From: Streptomyces sp. NRRL S-646
GTDB lineage: Bacteria; Actinomycetota; Actinomycetes; Streptomycetales; Streptomycetaceae
Assembly (NCBI RefSeq): GCF_000720765.1
Contig: NZ_JODC01000005.1
Span: 496,001 to 560,000, forward strand
Reading direction: 5' to 3'
Length of the DNA stretch: 64,000 nt
The notes below the pieces were generated by a model. That model saw nothing but the letters and a program-made list of their open reading frames with translations. It was not told where the DNA came from and made no database searches. Positions 37,629 to 47,109 of the stretch are shown in pieces (positions within the stretch are counted from its first letter, which is position 1; every line of letters begins with the position of its first letter). Made by a program: the position numbers and the translations under genes.

Positions 37629-39278
37629 ATGGACGGCGCACGATCGGGGAACCAGGCGGCCGGCTCCACGCGCAGGGAGCCGGCGGGCACGGGTGAGAAG
37701 CTGGCGAACTGGGCCGACGGGCGGCTGGGCCTGTACGGGCTGGCCAAGGCCAATATGCGCAAGGTCTTCCCGGACCACTGGTCCTTCATGCTGGGGGAGA
37801 TCTGCCTCTACAGCTTCCTCATCCTGATCCTCACCGGCATCTATCTCACCCTGTTCTTCGAGCCGAGCGGCGTCGAGGTGATCTACCACGGCTCGTACGT
37901 CCCGCTCAACGGCGTCCCGATGACCCGGGCCTACGAGTCCACGCTCGACATCAGCTTCGATGTGCGCGGCGGGCTGCTGATCCGGCAGATCCACCACTGG
38001 GCGGCGCTGGTCTTCGTCACCGGCATGCTCGTGCACATGATGCGGGTGTTCTTCACCGGGGCGTTCCGCAAGCCGCGCGAGCTCAACTGGCTGTTCGGCT
38101 GGACCCTGCTGTTCCTCGGCATCATCACCGGCCTGACCGGCTACTCGCTCCCCGACGACCTGCTGTCCGGCACCGGCATCCGCTTCGCCGACGGCGCGAT
38201 CCTGTCCGTCCCGATCGTCGGCACGTACCTGTCGTTCTTCCTCTTCGGCGGGGAGTTCCCGGGGCACGACATCATCTCGCGGCTCTTCCCGGTCCATGTC
38301 CTGCTGCTGCCGGGGATCATGCTGGGTCTGGTCGTCGCCCATCTGATCCTGGTCTTCTACCACAAGCACACCCAGTACCCGGGGCCCGGACGCGACCAGA
38401 AGACGGTCGTCGGCATGCCCTTCCTGCCGGTCTACATGGCCAAGGCGGGCGGCTTCTTCTTCCTCGTCTTCGGCGTGCTGGCCCTCATGGGCGGCCTCGC
38501 CAGCATCAACCCCGTGTGGGCCTTCGGCCCCTATCGCCCGGACCTGGTGACCACGGGGGCCCAGCCCGACTGGTATCTCGGCTTCTCCGAGGGCCTGATC
38601 CGGGTGATGCCGGGATGGGAGCTCAACTTCTGGGGCCACACCCTGGAGCTCGGCGTCTTCATCCCCTTCTCGCTCTTCCCGCTGCTGCTGCTCGCCCTCG
38701 GTCTGTATCCCTTCCTCGAGGCATGGATCACCGGCGACAAACGCGAGCACCACATCCTGGACCGGCCCCGCAACATGCCCGTCCGCACCGGCCTGGGCGC
38801 GGCCTGGCTGGCCCTGTACGCCGTGCTGCTGATCGGCGGCGGCAACGACATCGTGGCCACCCATCTGCATCTGTCCATCAACTCGATCACCTGGTTCGTG
38901 CGGGTCTCCTTCTTCGTGGCGCCGGTCGTCACGTTCCTCGTCACCAAACGGGTCTGCATGGGCCTGCAGCGCAGGGACCGGGACAAGGTGCTGCACGGCA
39001 GGGAGAGCGGCACCATCAAACGGCTGCCGCACGGCGAGTTCGTCGAGGTCCATGAGCCCCTCACGCAGGACCAGCTGTTCACCCTCACCCAGCACGAGCA
39101 GAACCCGCCCTACGAGATCGGCCCGCTCGTCGACGCGAACGGCGTACGGCGGCCGGTGAAGCCGGGGCAGCGGATGCGCGCCCGGCTGGCCCGGGTGATG
39201 TTCGGCTCGGAGTCGCACATCCCGAAGCCGACGGTGGAGGAGTACCGGGAACTCACCAGCGGCGATCACCACCACTGA
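37629..39278 (+). CDS. Cytochrome b subunit of a bc1-type complex, stand-alone paralogue (QcrB-like)
   Basis: 549 aa from ATG 37629, with GGGGAGG about 10 nt upstream. Eight or nine transmembrane helices; heme-ligand histidines in RQIHHWAALVFVTGMLVHMMRVF and RLFPVHVLLLPGIMLGLVVAHLILVFYHKHTQ; the quinol-site region NPVWAFGPYRPD, which replaces the mitochondrial PEWY-type motif; and the actinobacterial C-terminal extension (EVHEPLTQDQLFTLTQHEQNPP). The usual partners qcrC, qcrA and cytochrome oxidase genes are not here, so this is probably a second copy of QcrB. Its 3' end overlaps the convergent acyl-CoA dehydrogenase gene by 26 nt. Confidence 0.93.
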   Translation: MDGARSGNQAAGSTRREPAGTGEKLANWADGRLGLYGLAKANMRKVFPDHWSFMLGEICLYSFLILILTGIYLTLFFEPSGVEVIYHGSYVPLNGVPMTRAYESTLDISFDVRGGLLIRQIHHWAALVFVTGMLVHMMRVFFTGAFRKPRELNWLFGWTLLFLGIITGLTGYSLPDDLLSGTGIRFADGAILSVPIVGTYLSFFLFGGEFPGHDIISRLFPVHVLLLPGIMLGLVVAHLILVFYHKHTQYPGPGRDQKTVVGMPFLPVYMAKAGGFFFLVFGVLALMGGLASINPVWAFGPYRPDLVTTGAQPDWYLGFSEGLIRVMPGWELNFWGHTLELGVFIPFSLFPLLLLALGLYPFLEAWITGDKREHHILDRPRNMPVRTGLGAAWLALYAVLLIGGGNDIVATHLHLSINSITWFVRVSFFVAPVVTFLVTKRVCMGLQRRDRDKVLHGRESGTIKRLPHGEFVEVHEPLTQDQLFTLTQHEQNPPYEIGPLVDANGVRRPVKPGQRMRARLARVMFGSESHIPKPTVEEYRELTSGDHHH

Positions 39279-40236
39279 GGACCAGGGCCCGGCACTCCTG
39301 CGGCCCGCCCCACGCGGTGTGCAGGGCGCGGGCCTTGGTCAGCCACAGGGACAGGTCGTACTCCGCGGTGTAGCCGATCGCGCCGTGCAGCTGCAGCGCC
39401 GTACGCGCGGTGGCGTACGCCGCCTCGGATGCGGTGACCTTGGCGGCGGCGACATCGGCGGGGGCCATGGTGAGCGCGGCCCCGAACAACAGGGGACGGG
39501 CGAACTCCAACGCGATCTTCGCGTCGGCCAGGTGATGCTTGACGGCCTGGAAGGAGCCTATGGGGACGCCGAACTGGGTGCGCTGCCCGACGTAGGCGAC
39601 GGTTCTGTCCAGGAGCGCCAGGCCGACACCGAGGCACTGGGCGGCAGCGGCGAGGCGACCCCAGGTCAGGCCATGGGCGACGGCCTCGGCGACCTGCGGA
39701 CCGGCAGCGAGCAGTTCCCCTCCGTGCGCCGGCGCGAAGAGGCGGCGGGCGGGGTCGAGGGAGGGGTGGGGGCGGCCGGGCGGGGGAGCGAGGCGCAGTT
39801 CGGCGTCCCTTGCCGCCACGGTCAGCCGTACGTCCGCCATGTCCGCGTCCAGCGCATACGGTCCCGTCGCGAGCGTCGCCGCCGACTCGCCGGAGGCCAG
39901 CGCGGGCAGCAGGCGTTTGGCCGGACCCGTGTCGTCCAGCGCGGCGAGCAGGGCCGCCGCCGCGACCGTCTCCACCAGCGGGCCCGGCACCGCATGCCGC
40001 CCCAACTCGACGAACGCGACGGCGAGTTCGACGGGACGGGGCCCCAGGCCGCCGTACTCCTCGGGGACCGCCAGTGCGAAGACGTCCGCGTCCGCGAGAC
40101 GGGACCACAGCGCGCGGCCGCGCGTGTGCTCGCCGCGGCTCCAGTCCCGTACGACTGACGGCGTGTCGGCGGCCGTCAGCATGGCGTCGAGGGAGGCCGC
40201 GAACGCGCGCTGCTCTGCGTCAAGGAGAAAGCGCAT
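39253..40236 (-). CDS. Acyl-CoA dehydrogenase, small-subunit type (FadE32/FadE33-like)
   Basis: 327 aa, shorter than typical acyl-CoA dehydrogenases (about 380-390) and lacking the usual FAD-binding WITN-like segment. It has the N-terminal helical domain (LFALAVPEEYGGLG-like FALAVPEEYGGLGPRPVELAV), the middle of the C-terminal bundle (AYVGQRTQFGVPIGSFQAVKHHLAD) and QLHGAIGYTAEYDLSLWL. Such short proteins form alpha2-beta2 enzymes with a longer partner in steroid catabolism. The longer partner gene lies just upstream. The ATG 40234-40236 sits inside one copy of a 20-nt direct repeat. Confidence 0.88.
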   Translation of the reverse strand: MRFLLDAEQRAFAASLDAMLTAADTPSVVRDWSRGEHTRGRALWSRLADADVFALAVPEEYGGLGPRPVELAVAFVELGRHAVPGPLVETVAAAALLAALDDTGPAKRLLPALASGESAATLATGPYALDADMADVRLTVAARDAELRLAPPPGRPHPSLDPARRLFAPAHGGELLAAGPQVAEAVAHGLTWGRLAAAAQCLGVGLALLDRTVAYVGQRTQFGVPIGSFQAVKHHLADAKIALEFARPLLFGAALTMAPADVAAAKVTASEAAYATARTALQLHGAIGYTAEYDLSLWLTKARALHTAWGGPQECRALVLSGGDRRW

Positions 40237-40459
40237 CAGCGGCGTCCCTTCGGAACTCTCGGCACAACTTCGGTCGGGCGATGTCCGCTGCGGTTCCGCC
40301 GCGCCCCGAAGGGGCGCGGGGCTGTGTTGAACATGCGGCTACCGCCGCGCGGGCGCGACCAGCCACGATGGCGCCGCACACGATCGACGGCATATCGCGA
40401 CCCCGCGGCGGAGCCGCAGATCGGCACAGTCAGCGCACCGCGCATCAGCGGCGCCCCTT
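40231..40459. repeat. 209-nt insertion with 20-nt direct repeats between the two acyl-CoA dehydrogenase genes
   Basis: GCGCATCAGCGGCGTCCCTT at 40231-40250 recurs with one change at 40440-40459. The first copy holds the start codon of the downstream gene and the second the stop codon of the upstream gene. Inside are hairpin-forming pieces (CGCGCCCC-GAA-GGGGCGCG near 40301-40319) and GCGACCAGCCACGATGG, typical of Streptomyces intergenic repeats. Without the insertion the genes would meet as TGATG. Confidence 0.75.
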
Positions 40460-41584
40460 AGGCAGGCCGAGCAGCCGCTCGGCGATGATGTCGCGCTGGA
40501 TCTCGTTCGTGCCCGCGTAGATCGGGCCGGCGAGGGAGAAGACATAGCCCTCGGCCCACTCCGAGTCCGCCGCCTCGCCCTGCTCGCCCAGCAGATCGAG
40601 AGCCGTCTCGTGCAGCGCGAGGTCGTACTCGGACCAGAAGACCTTGTTCAGGCTGGACTCCGGGCCGATGGAGCCGCCCTCCAGGAAGCGGGAGGCGGCG
40701 GCGAAGGTGAAGAGCCGGTAGGCCCGCGCGCCGATCAGGGCGTCCGCCACCCGGGCCTGGGCGGAGGGCGGGCATCCCTGCTGTTGCCACAGACGGCGCA
40801 GCCGTTCTGCCGCTGCCAGGAAACGGCCGGGGGAGCGGAGCATCAGCCCTCGTTCGTTGCCCGCCGTCGACATCGCGATCCGCCAGCCCTCGCCGGGCGC
40901 GCCGATCACGTCCTCGTCCGGCACGAACACCTCGTCGAGGAAGAGCTCGGCGAACGCCGGTTTCCCGTCGAGGCGGCCGATCGGACGGACCGTGACACCG
41001 GGTGCGCGCAGGTCGAACATCAGATAGGTCAGCCCCTGGTGGGGCTTCGGGGCCTGCGGGTCGCTGCGGAACAGGCCGAAGGCACGGTCCGCGAAGGCGG
41101 CACGCGACGACCACGTCTTGTGCCCGCTCAGCAGCCAGCCGCCGTCCGTACGCACCGCCTTCGACCGCAGGGACGCCAGGTCCGAGCCCGCCTCCGGCTC
41201 CGACCAGGCCTGCGCCCACACCACCTCGCCCGTGGCCATGGGCGGCAGCACGCGCGCTCTCTGCTCCTCGCTGCCGTGGTCGAACAGGGTCGGCGCGAGC
41301 AGACTGATCCCGTTCTGACCGACCCGGCCCGGGGCTCCCGCCGCCCAGTACTCCTCCTCGAAGATCAGCCACCGGATCAGGCCGGAGTCCCTTCCGCCGT
41401 ACGCCGTCGGCCAGTTGACGACCGACCAGCGGTCCGCGGCCAGCTCCGCCTCCCACGCGCGGTGGGCCGCGAAGCCCTCCGCGGTCTCCAGGGACGGCAG
41501 AGGAGCGCGCGGCACCCGGTCCGCGAGCCAGGCCCGGGCCTCGGCGCGGAAGGCCTCCTCTTCCTGCGTGAAGGCGAGATCCAT
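40445..41584 (-). CDS. Acyl-CoA dehydrogenase, large-subunit type (FadE30/FadE31-like)
   Basis: 379 aa. FAD and substrate motifs: MATGEVVWAQAWSEPEAGSD, GWLLSGHKTWSSRAAFADRA, DEDVIGAPGEGWRIAM and the C-terminal YAGTNEIQRDIIAERLLGLP. In most family members the catalytic Glu sits just before GT in this last motif (YEGT); here it is Ala, so the base must be elsewhere, as in several actinobacterial FadE proteins. ATG 41584 has GGAAGG upstream. The gene diverges from the IpdF-like SDR, and a KstR2-like palindrome lies in the 48-nt gap. Confidence 0.9.
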   Translation of the reverse strand: MDLAFTQEEEAFRAEARAWLADRVPRAPLPSLETAEGFAAHRAWEAELAADRWSVVNWPTAYGGRDSGLIRWLIFEEEYWAAGAPGRVGQNGISLLAPTLFDHGSEEQRARVLPPMATGEVVWAQAWSEPEAGSDLASLRSKAVRTDGGWLLSGHKTWSSRAAFADRAFGLFRSDPQAPKPHQGLTYLMFDLRAPGVTVRPIGRLDGKPAFAELFLDEVFVPDEDVIGAPGEGWRIAMSTAGNERGLMLRSPGRFLAAAERLRRLWQQQGCPPSAQARVADALIGARAYRLFTFAAASRFLEGGSIGPESSLNKVFWSEYDLALHETALDLLGEQGEAADSEWAEGYVFSLAGPIYAGTNEIQRDIIAERLLGLPKGRR

Positions 41585-41599
41585 CGGCTGCCATCCTTC

Positions 41600-41619
41600 C
41601 CTAACAAGTGTTTGGTAGG
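41600..41619. promoter_or_regulatory. KstR2-like operator between the acyl-CoA dehydrogenase and SDR genes
   Basis: CCTAACAAGTGTTTGGTAGG is a 20-nt dyad (CCTAnCAAnnnnTTGnTAGG). Its core, 41603-41616, fits the published mycobacterial KstR2 motif AnCAAGnnCTTGnT at all but one position. It lies 16 nt from one start codon and 14 nt from the other. Confidence 0.7.
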
Positions 41620-41632
41620 TTAGCGTGGGGCT

Positions 41633-42424
41633 ATGACAGTCGTCGAGAGTCCCGTGTACGAGCCGGGGCACGGGCTGCTGAAGGGACGCACCGCCGTCAT
41701 CACCGCGGCGGCCGGAGCGGGCATCGGCGGCGCGACCGCACGGCGCTTCCTGGAGGAGGGTGCGCGCGTGCTGATCGGCGACGCGCATGTGCGGCGCCTC
41801 AAGGAGTGCGAGGCGGAGCTGGCCGGCGAGTTCGGGGCCTCTTCGGTCGCAGCCCTGCCGTGCGACGTCACCGACGAGGGCCAGGTGCAGGCGCTGTTCG
41901 AGGCCGCCCTGCGGGAGCACGGGCGGCTGGACGTCGTGGTCAACAACGCCGGTCTGGGCGGCACTTCGGACCTGGTCGACATGAGCGACGAGCAGTGGGC
42001 CCGCGTCCTCGACGTGACGTTGAACGGCACCTTCCGGTGCACACGGGCGGCGTTGCGGCTGATGCGGGCGGACGGACGCGGCGGCGTGATCGTCAACAAC
42101 GCGTCGGTGGTCGGCTGGCGCGCCCAGGCCGGCCAGGCCCACTACGCCGCGGCGAAGGCGGGGGTGATGGCGCTGACCCGTTGCGCGGCGATCGAGGCAG
42201 CCGAGTACGGGGTGCGGGTCAACGCCGTCTCACCGAGCCTCGCCATGCACCCGCACCTGGTGAAGGTGACGACGCCCGGACTGCTGGAGGAACTGACCGC
42301 ACGCGAGGCCTTCGGCCGGTACGCCGAGCCCTGGGAGGTGGCCAACGTGATCGTGTTCCTGGCGTCCGGCTACTCCTCGTACATGACCGGAGAAGTCGTC
42401 TCCGTCAGCAGCCAGCACGCCTGA
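41633..42424 (+). CDS. SDR-family oxidoreductase (IpdF-like)
   Basis: 263 aa classical short-chain dehydrogenase. The nucleotide-binding motif is AVITAAAGAGIGGATARRF, with the first Gly of TGxxxGIG replaced by Ala. NNAG is present, and the catalytic YAAAK is in GQAHYAAAKAGVMAL. In Mycobacterium tuberculosis the gene divergent from fadE30 next to kstR2 is ipdF, an SDR acting on a hydroxy/keto group of the HIP-CoA skeleton; position and partners here are the same. It is followed 26 nt later by the TetR gene. Confidence 0.88.
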   Translation: MTVVESPVYEPGHGLLKGRTAVITAAAGAGIGGATARRFLEEGARVLIGDAHVRRLKECEAELAGEFGASSVAALPCDVTDEGQVQALFEAALREHGRLDVVVNNAGLGGTSDLVDMSDEQWARVLDVTLNGTFRCTRAALRLMRADGRGGVIVNNASVVGWRAQAGQAHYAAAKAGVMALTRCAAIEAAEYGVRVNAVSPSLAMHPHLVKVTTPGLLEELTAREAFGRYAEPWEVANVIVFLASGYSSYMTGEVVSVSSQHA

Positions 42425-42450
42425 GGACCGGAGCGGACGACAATGGACCC

Positions 42451-43062
42451 GTGCCGACCAAGAAGAAGCCCCAGGTGACCGCCGCACCCGCCCGGCGCCG
42501 CGAACTCCTCGACACCGCCGCCGAGGTCTTCGCCGAGCAGGGCTACAACGCCACCACCGTACGCAAGATCGCGGACCACGCGGGCATGCTCGCGGGCAGC
42601 CTCTACTACCACTTCGACTCCAAGGAATCGATGCTGGAGGAGATCCTGCGGACCTTCCTCGACGAGCTCTGGGGCGGCTACGACACCGTCCTGGACGCCG
42701 AGCTCGGACCGCGGGAGACGCTGGAGGCCCTGGTCACCGAGTCGTTCCGGGAGATCGACCGGCACCGCGCCGCCGTCGCGATCTACCAGAAGGAGAGCAA
42801 GCAGCTGCTCGCACAGGAGCGGTTCGCGTTTCTCGCGGAGTCGCAGCGCAAGTTCGAGAAGGCGTGGCTGTCCACGCTGGAGCGCGGGGTCGCCGCCCAG
42901 GTCTTCCGGGCGGACCTGGACGTCCGGCTCACCTACCGGTTCGTGCGCGACACCGTGTGGGTGGCCGCGTCCTGGTACCGGCCCGGCGGGCAGCACAGCC
43001 CGGAGGAGATCGCCCGGCAGTATCTGTCGATGGTGCTGGACGGGATCGCGGTACGCGAATAG
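42451..43062 (+). CDS. TetR-family transcriptional regulator (KstR2-like)
   Basis: 203 aa. The N-terminal TetR helix-turn-helix is clear: RRRELLDTAAEVFAEQGYNA, TTVRKIADHAGMLAGSLYYHF and SKESMLEEIL. The C-terminal ligand domain (about residues 70-203) ends in VWVAASWYRPGGQHSPEEIA, as in the KstR2 group that senses HIP-CoA in mycobacteria and rhodococci. The start GTG 42451 has a weak ribosome site. The gene lies inside the catabolic cluster, and two palindromes that fit the KstR2 motif flank it, so it is probably the cluster's repressor. Confidence 0.85.
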   Translation: MPTKKKPQVTAAPARRRELLDTAAEVFAEQGYNATTVRKIADHAGMLAGSLYYHFDSKESMLEEILRTFLDELWGGYDTVLDAELGPRETLEALVTESFREIDRHRAAVAIYQKESKQLLAQERFAFLAESQRKFEKAWLSTLERGVAAQVFRADLDVRLTYRFVRDTVWVAASWYRPGGQHSPEEIARQYLSMVLDGIAVRE

Positions 43063-43085
43063 CCCTTTCTGCTGAGGGAGTTGAC

Positions 43086-44226
<1,141 letters not shown>

Positions 44227-44243
<17 letters not shown>

Positions 44244-44496
44244 GGGGGCGGCGGGCGGCGGCCACCGCGCCGGGCGCGGGTGCCCGGGAGCCCGACACCG
44301 ACGCGTCCGGTATCCCAAGCCCGCGCAGCACCTCACGCAGCCGCGCCACCGCGGCGCCCGCCTCCTGGAACGCCTTGTCCGGCAAGGGTTCCAGCACATC
44401 CACGGACAGCTTCACCCGGACCAGTTGCGGCTCGACCCGCACACTGCCGGCACCGAAGACGCTGAGCCCCCAGGGCTCGCCGATCGTCTCCGTCAT
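44227..44496 (-). pseudogene. Truncated SIMPL-domain (DUF541) protein
   Basis: 89 aa. The N-terminal GLSVFGAGSVRVEPQLVRVKLSVDVLEP and AAVARLREVLRGLGIPDASV match the start of SIMPL/DUF541 proteins, which are normally about 200-250 aa. The frame then ends in a low-complexity tail that runs into the end of the thiolase gene. The ATG overlaps the stop of the IpdC-like gene (ATGA), so the fragment is still translated in the operon. It is probably the remains of a longer gene cut off by rearrangement; a genuinely short version is possible. Confidence 0.6.
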
Positions 44497-45560
44497 GCGC
44501 GCATTGAAGCACTGCCCTTGGCCAACTCGCCGATGATTTCCTCCGCTTGGGCCATCACCCCCGCCACCAGCTCCGCACACGACGGCAGATCCCCGATCAC
44601 CCCGGCGACCTGCCCCGACGCCATCACCCCGAGGTCCGTACGGCCGTCCACCATGGCCGCCTTCAGCAGCATGGGGGTGTTCGCAGCGAGCAGGATCTGA
44701 CTCCAGGTGAGGTCCTTGCCATGCTTCATGGCGAGCCCGTCGCGCACCATCTGCCGCCAGGTCAGCCCCGACAGCCGACGGAAGCCCGCCGCCCGGCGGA
44801 CCGCGTGGAAGAGGGCCTTCGCGCGGCCGGAGTTCTCCAGGGAGTCCACCAGGTCCGTGCGGAGCATCCGGTGGGGCAGGCCGTCCACCGCCCTGGTCAC
44901 CGTGACGTCCCGCACGGTCGCCGCCAGGTACCTCGCCTTCACCGTGTCCGGCACCGTCGAGTCCGCCGTCAGCAGGAACCGGGTGCCCATCGCGATCCCC
45001 GCCGCCCCGTACGCCAGCGCCGCGACCAGTCCCCGTCCGTCGAAGAAACCGCCCGCCGCCACCACCGGTATCCGCACCGCGTCCACCACCTGCGGCAGCA
45101 GCACCGTCGTCGCGACCTCGCCGGTGTGCCCGCCGCCCTCGCCGCCCTGCACGATCACGGCGTCCGCGCCCCAGGCCGCGACCTTCTCGGCATGCCGGCG
45201 CGCGCCTATGGAGGGGATGACGACCACGCCCGCCTTCTTCAGCTCCGCGATCAGCTCGGCGGAGGGCGCGAGGGCGAAGGAAGCCACCCGCACGCCCTCC
45301 TCGATCAGGATCCGCACCCGGTCGCCGGCATCGGAGGCGTCCGCCCGCAGATTGACCCCGAACGGCGCGTCCGTACGGGACTTGACCTCACGCACCGCCT
45401 CGCGCAGCCGGTCGACGGTCATGGTCGCGGAGGCCAGGATGCCCAGCGCGCCCGCGTTCGCCGAAGCGGAGACCAGACGCGGGCCCGCCACCCACCCCAT
45501 GCCCGTCTGCACGATCGGATGCCGGACCCCGACCAGCCGGGTGAGAGCCGTCTCCCTCAC
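44493..45560 (-). CDS. Nitronate monooxygenase-like flavoprotein (IpdC-like)
   Basis: 355 aa FMN-dependent TIM barrel. Seen: GVRHPIVQTGMGWVAGPRLVSASANAGALGIL, PFGVNLRADA, the GADAVIVQGGEGGGHTGEV phosphate-binding motif with the His, IPVVAAGGFFDGRGLVAAL and GAAGIAMGTRFL. In mycobacteria the enzyme next to ipdA and ipdB in the same order is IpdC, a flavin-dependent dehydrogenase acting on the ring-C intermediate before EchA20. True nitronate oxidation is less likely given the neighbours. It overlaps ipdB by 4 nt. Confidence 0.9.
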   Translation of the reverse strand: MRETALTRLVGVRHPIVQTGMGWVAGPRLVSASANAGALGILASATMTVDRLREAVREVKSRTDAPFGVNLRADASDAGDRVRILIEEGVRVASFALAPSAELIAELKKAGVVVIPSIGARRHAEKVAAWGADAVIVQGGEGGGHTGEVATTVLLPQVVDAVRIPVVAAGGFFDGRGLVAALAYGAAGIAMGTRFLLTADSTVPDTVKARYLAATVRDVTVTRAVDGLPHRMLRTDLVDSLENSGRAKALFHAVRRAAGFRRLSGLTWRQMVRDGLAMKHGKDLTWSQILLAANTPMLLKAAMVDGRTDLGVMASGQVAGVIGDLPSCAELVAGVMAQAEEIIGELAKGSASMRA

Positions 45561-46276
45561 GAGCCGACCTCCCTGGCGCGGCTGCCGGCCGGGTCGATCA
45601 CTTCACGGATGAGCCGCAGCTCCTCGGCGGTCGGCTCACGCGTCGGCGGCACGTCGTACGGGACGACCAGATCGAAGCCCGTCGCCTCTGTGACCTGCTC
45701 CACCGTGACACCGGGGTGCAGTGAAGCGAGCCGCATCGAGTGGTCGGGGGTGGTGAAGTCGAAGACGCCCAGATCGGAGACGACACACGGGATGCGGTGA
45801 TAGCGCGCACCGGCCGCACGGTCGTATCCGACACCGCAGACCATGTCGACCTTCTCGACGAACACCCGCCGCGAATGCCTCGGCACCCAGTAACTCGTCG
45901 GATTGTTCAGGGTGTTGACCGGTGCGCCCCGCACTCCGAGCAACTGGCGTGCGGGCCGTTCCCAATCGCCGATGCAGGAGATGTTCTGGTTGCCGAACCG
46001 GTCGATCTGGCTCGCGCCCATCATCACGTGCCGGCAGCCACTGGACACCAGGGCAAGATGCTGCCGGTACGGCAGCCAGCCCTCCGGCGTCCCGTCCGGG
46101 CGGACCAGCATCGCCTCGCCGTCGGTCAGCAGCAGGTCCGGGGAGAAGGTGAGCCGGGCGAGACGGGCTCCGATGGACGGGATCAGTCCCATGGGGCTGG
46201 CGAGCACCTCACCGTTGCCCCGCCAGGCCTCGGCGCAGGCGATCACGCAGTACTCGGCGCGGCTCACCTCGCTCAT
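45557..46276 (-). CDS. CoA-transferase family beta subunit (IpdB-like)
   Basis: 239 aa. Motifs: YCVIACAEAWRGNGEVLASPMGLIPSIGARLARL, FSPDLLLTDGEAML, HVMMGASQIDRFGNQNISCIG, the ITxLGVFDF-like CVVSDLGVFDF and LHPGVTVEQVTEATGF. Although built like a CoA-transferase, IpdAB of mycobacteria is a hydrolase that opens the last steroid ring (COCHEA-CoA), and this pair is most likely the same. ATG 46276 overlaps the IpdA stop, and its own stop overlaps the IpdC start. Confidence 0.9.
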   Translation of the reverse strand: MSEVSRAEYCVIACAEAWRGNGEVLASPMGLIPSIGARLARLTFSPDLLLTDGEAMLVRPDGTPEGWLPYRQHLALVSSGCRHVMMGASQIDRFGNQNISCIGDWERPARQLLGVRGAPVNTLNNPTSYWVPRHSRRVFVEKVDMVCGVGYDRAAGARYHRIPCVVSDLGVFDFTTPDHSMRLASLHPGVTVEQVTEATGFDLVVPYDVPPTREPTAEELRLIREVIDPAGSRAREVGS

Positions 46277-47109
46277 GTCGCCTCCCCGACCGCTGACTGA
46301 TACGCCTGCTCGTCCCCGCCCAGGAACCGCGCCGCGAATTCCGGCCACGGCGTAGTCGCATACGTCTTCTGGAAGGCCTCGTCCCGCCCGTAGTCGGGCG
46401 CGCAGGAGGTGAAATGGGCGCCGTTCGGGGCCTCGACGACCCCGGTCACCGTATGGCGCTTGACGAGCAAGGTCTGCGGTGCGGCCTCCTTCGTCAACTC
46501 GGCGGTGTCGACGATCCGTTCGCACGACAAGTAGGCCGCGTCCGCCGCTTCGCAGAACAGGTCGTCGAAGTACGGGTCGGGGCCCAGATACTGCCCGTTG
46601 CCCAGCCGGTCGGCGCGGCCCACGTGGACCAGGGCCGCGTCCATCCTCAGGGCGGGCATCGCCACGAACGTCTCCCCGTCGTCGTAGGGCGAAGTCACCG
46701 TCCGCAGCCCGGGGTTGACCCGCATCACGTCCGAGCCGATCCCGGCCCGCACCGGCAGGAACGGCAGCCGGTTCGCCGCCGCGTGCAGCCCCCACATGAA
46801 CATCGCCTCGTCGATCTCCATCAGTTCCAGGGCACCGCTCTCGCGGGCTGCGCGGTAGTGCGGTTCGAGGGGGATCGAGTCGAGGGTGACGAAGGGTGCC
46901 ACCAGTTTCCGGATCCGTCCGGCGGCCGCGAGCATGCCGACGTCCGGGCCGCCGTACGAGATGACGGTGAGGTCGTCGATACCGGACCGCAGCAGCGCCC
47001 TGACCAGGGCCATGGGTTTGCGTCGTGAACCCCAGCCGCCGATGCCGAGGGTCATGCCGCTCTGCAGACGGGAGACGACCTGCTCGGCGGTCATCGTCTT
47101 GTCACTCAC
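46273..47109 (-). CDS. CoA-transferase family alpha subunit (IpdA-like)
   Basis: 278 aa. The glycine-rich LQSGMTLGIGGWGSRRKPMALV stretch and TVISYGGPDVGMLAAAGRI are typical of family I CoA-transferase alpha subunits, with DAALVHVGRADRLGNGQYLGPDPYFDD in the second half. It pairs with the overlapping IpdB-like gene; in the KstR2 regulon the pair is a retro-Claisen ring-opening hydrolase. It is located directly after the EchA20-like gene with a 4-nt overlap, in the same order as in mycobacteria. Confidence 0.9.
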   Translation of the reverse strand: MSDKTMTAEQVVSRLQSGMTLGIGGWGSRRKPMALVRALLRSGIDDLTVISYGGPDVGMLAAAGRIRKLVAPFVTLDSIPLEPHYRAARESGALELMEIDEAMFMWGLHAAANRLPFLPVRAGIGSDVMRVNPGLRTVTSPYDDGETFVAMPALRMDAALVHVGRADRLGNGQYLGPDPYFDDLFCEAADAAYLSCERIVDTAELTKEAAPQTLLVKRHTVTGVVEAPNGAHFTSCAPDYGRDEAFQKTYATTPWPEFAARFLGGDEQAYQSAVGEAT

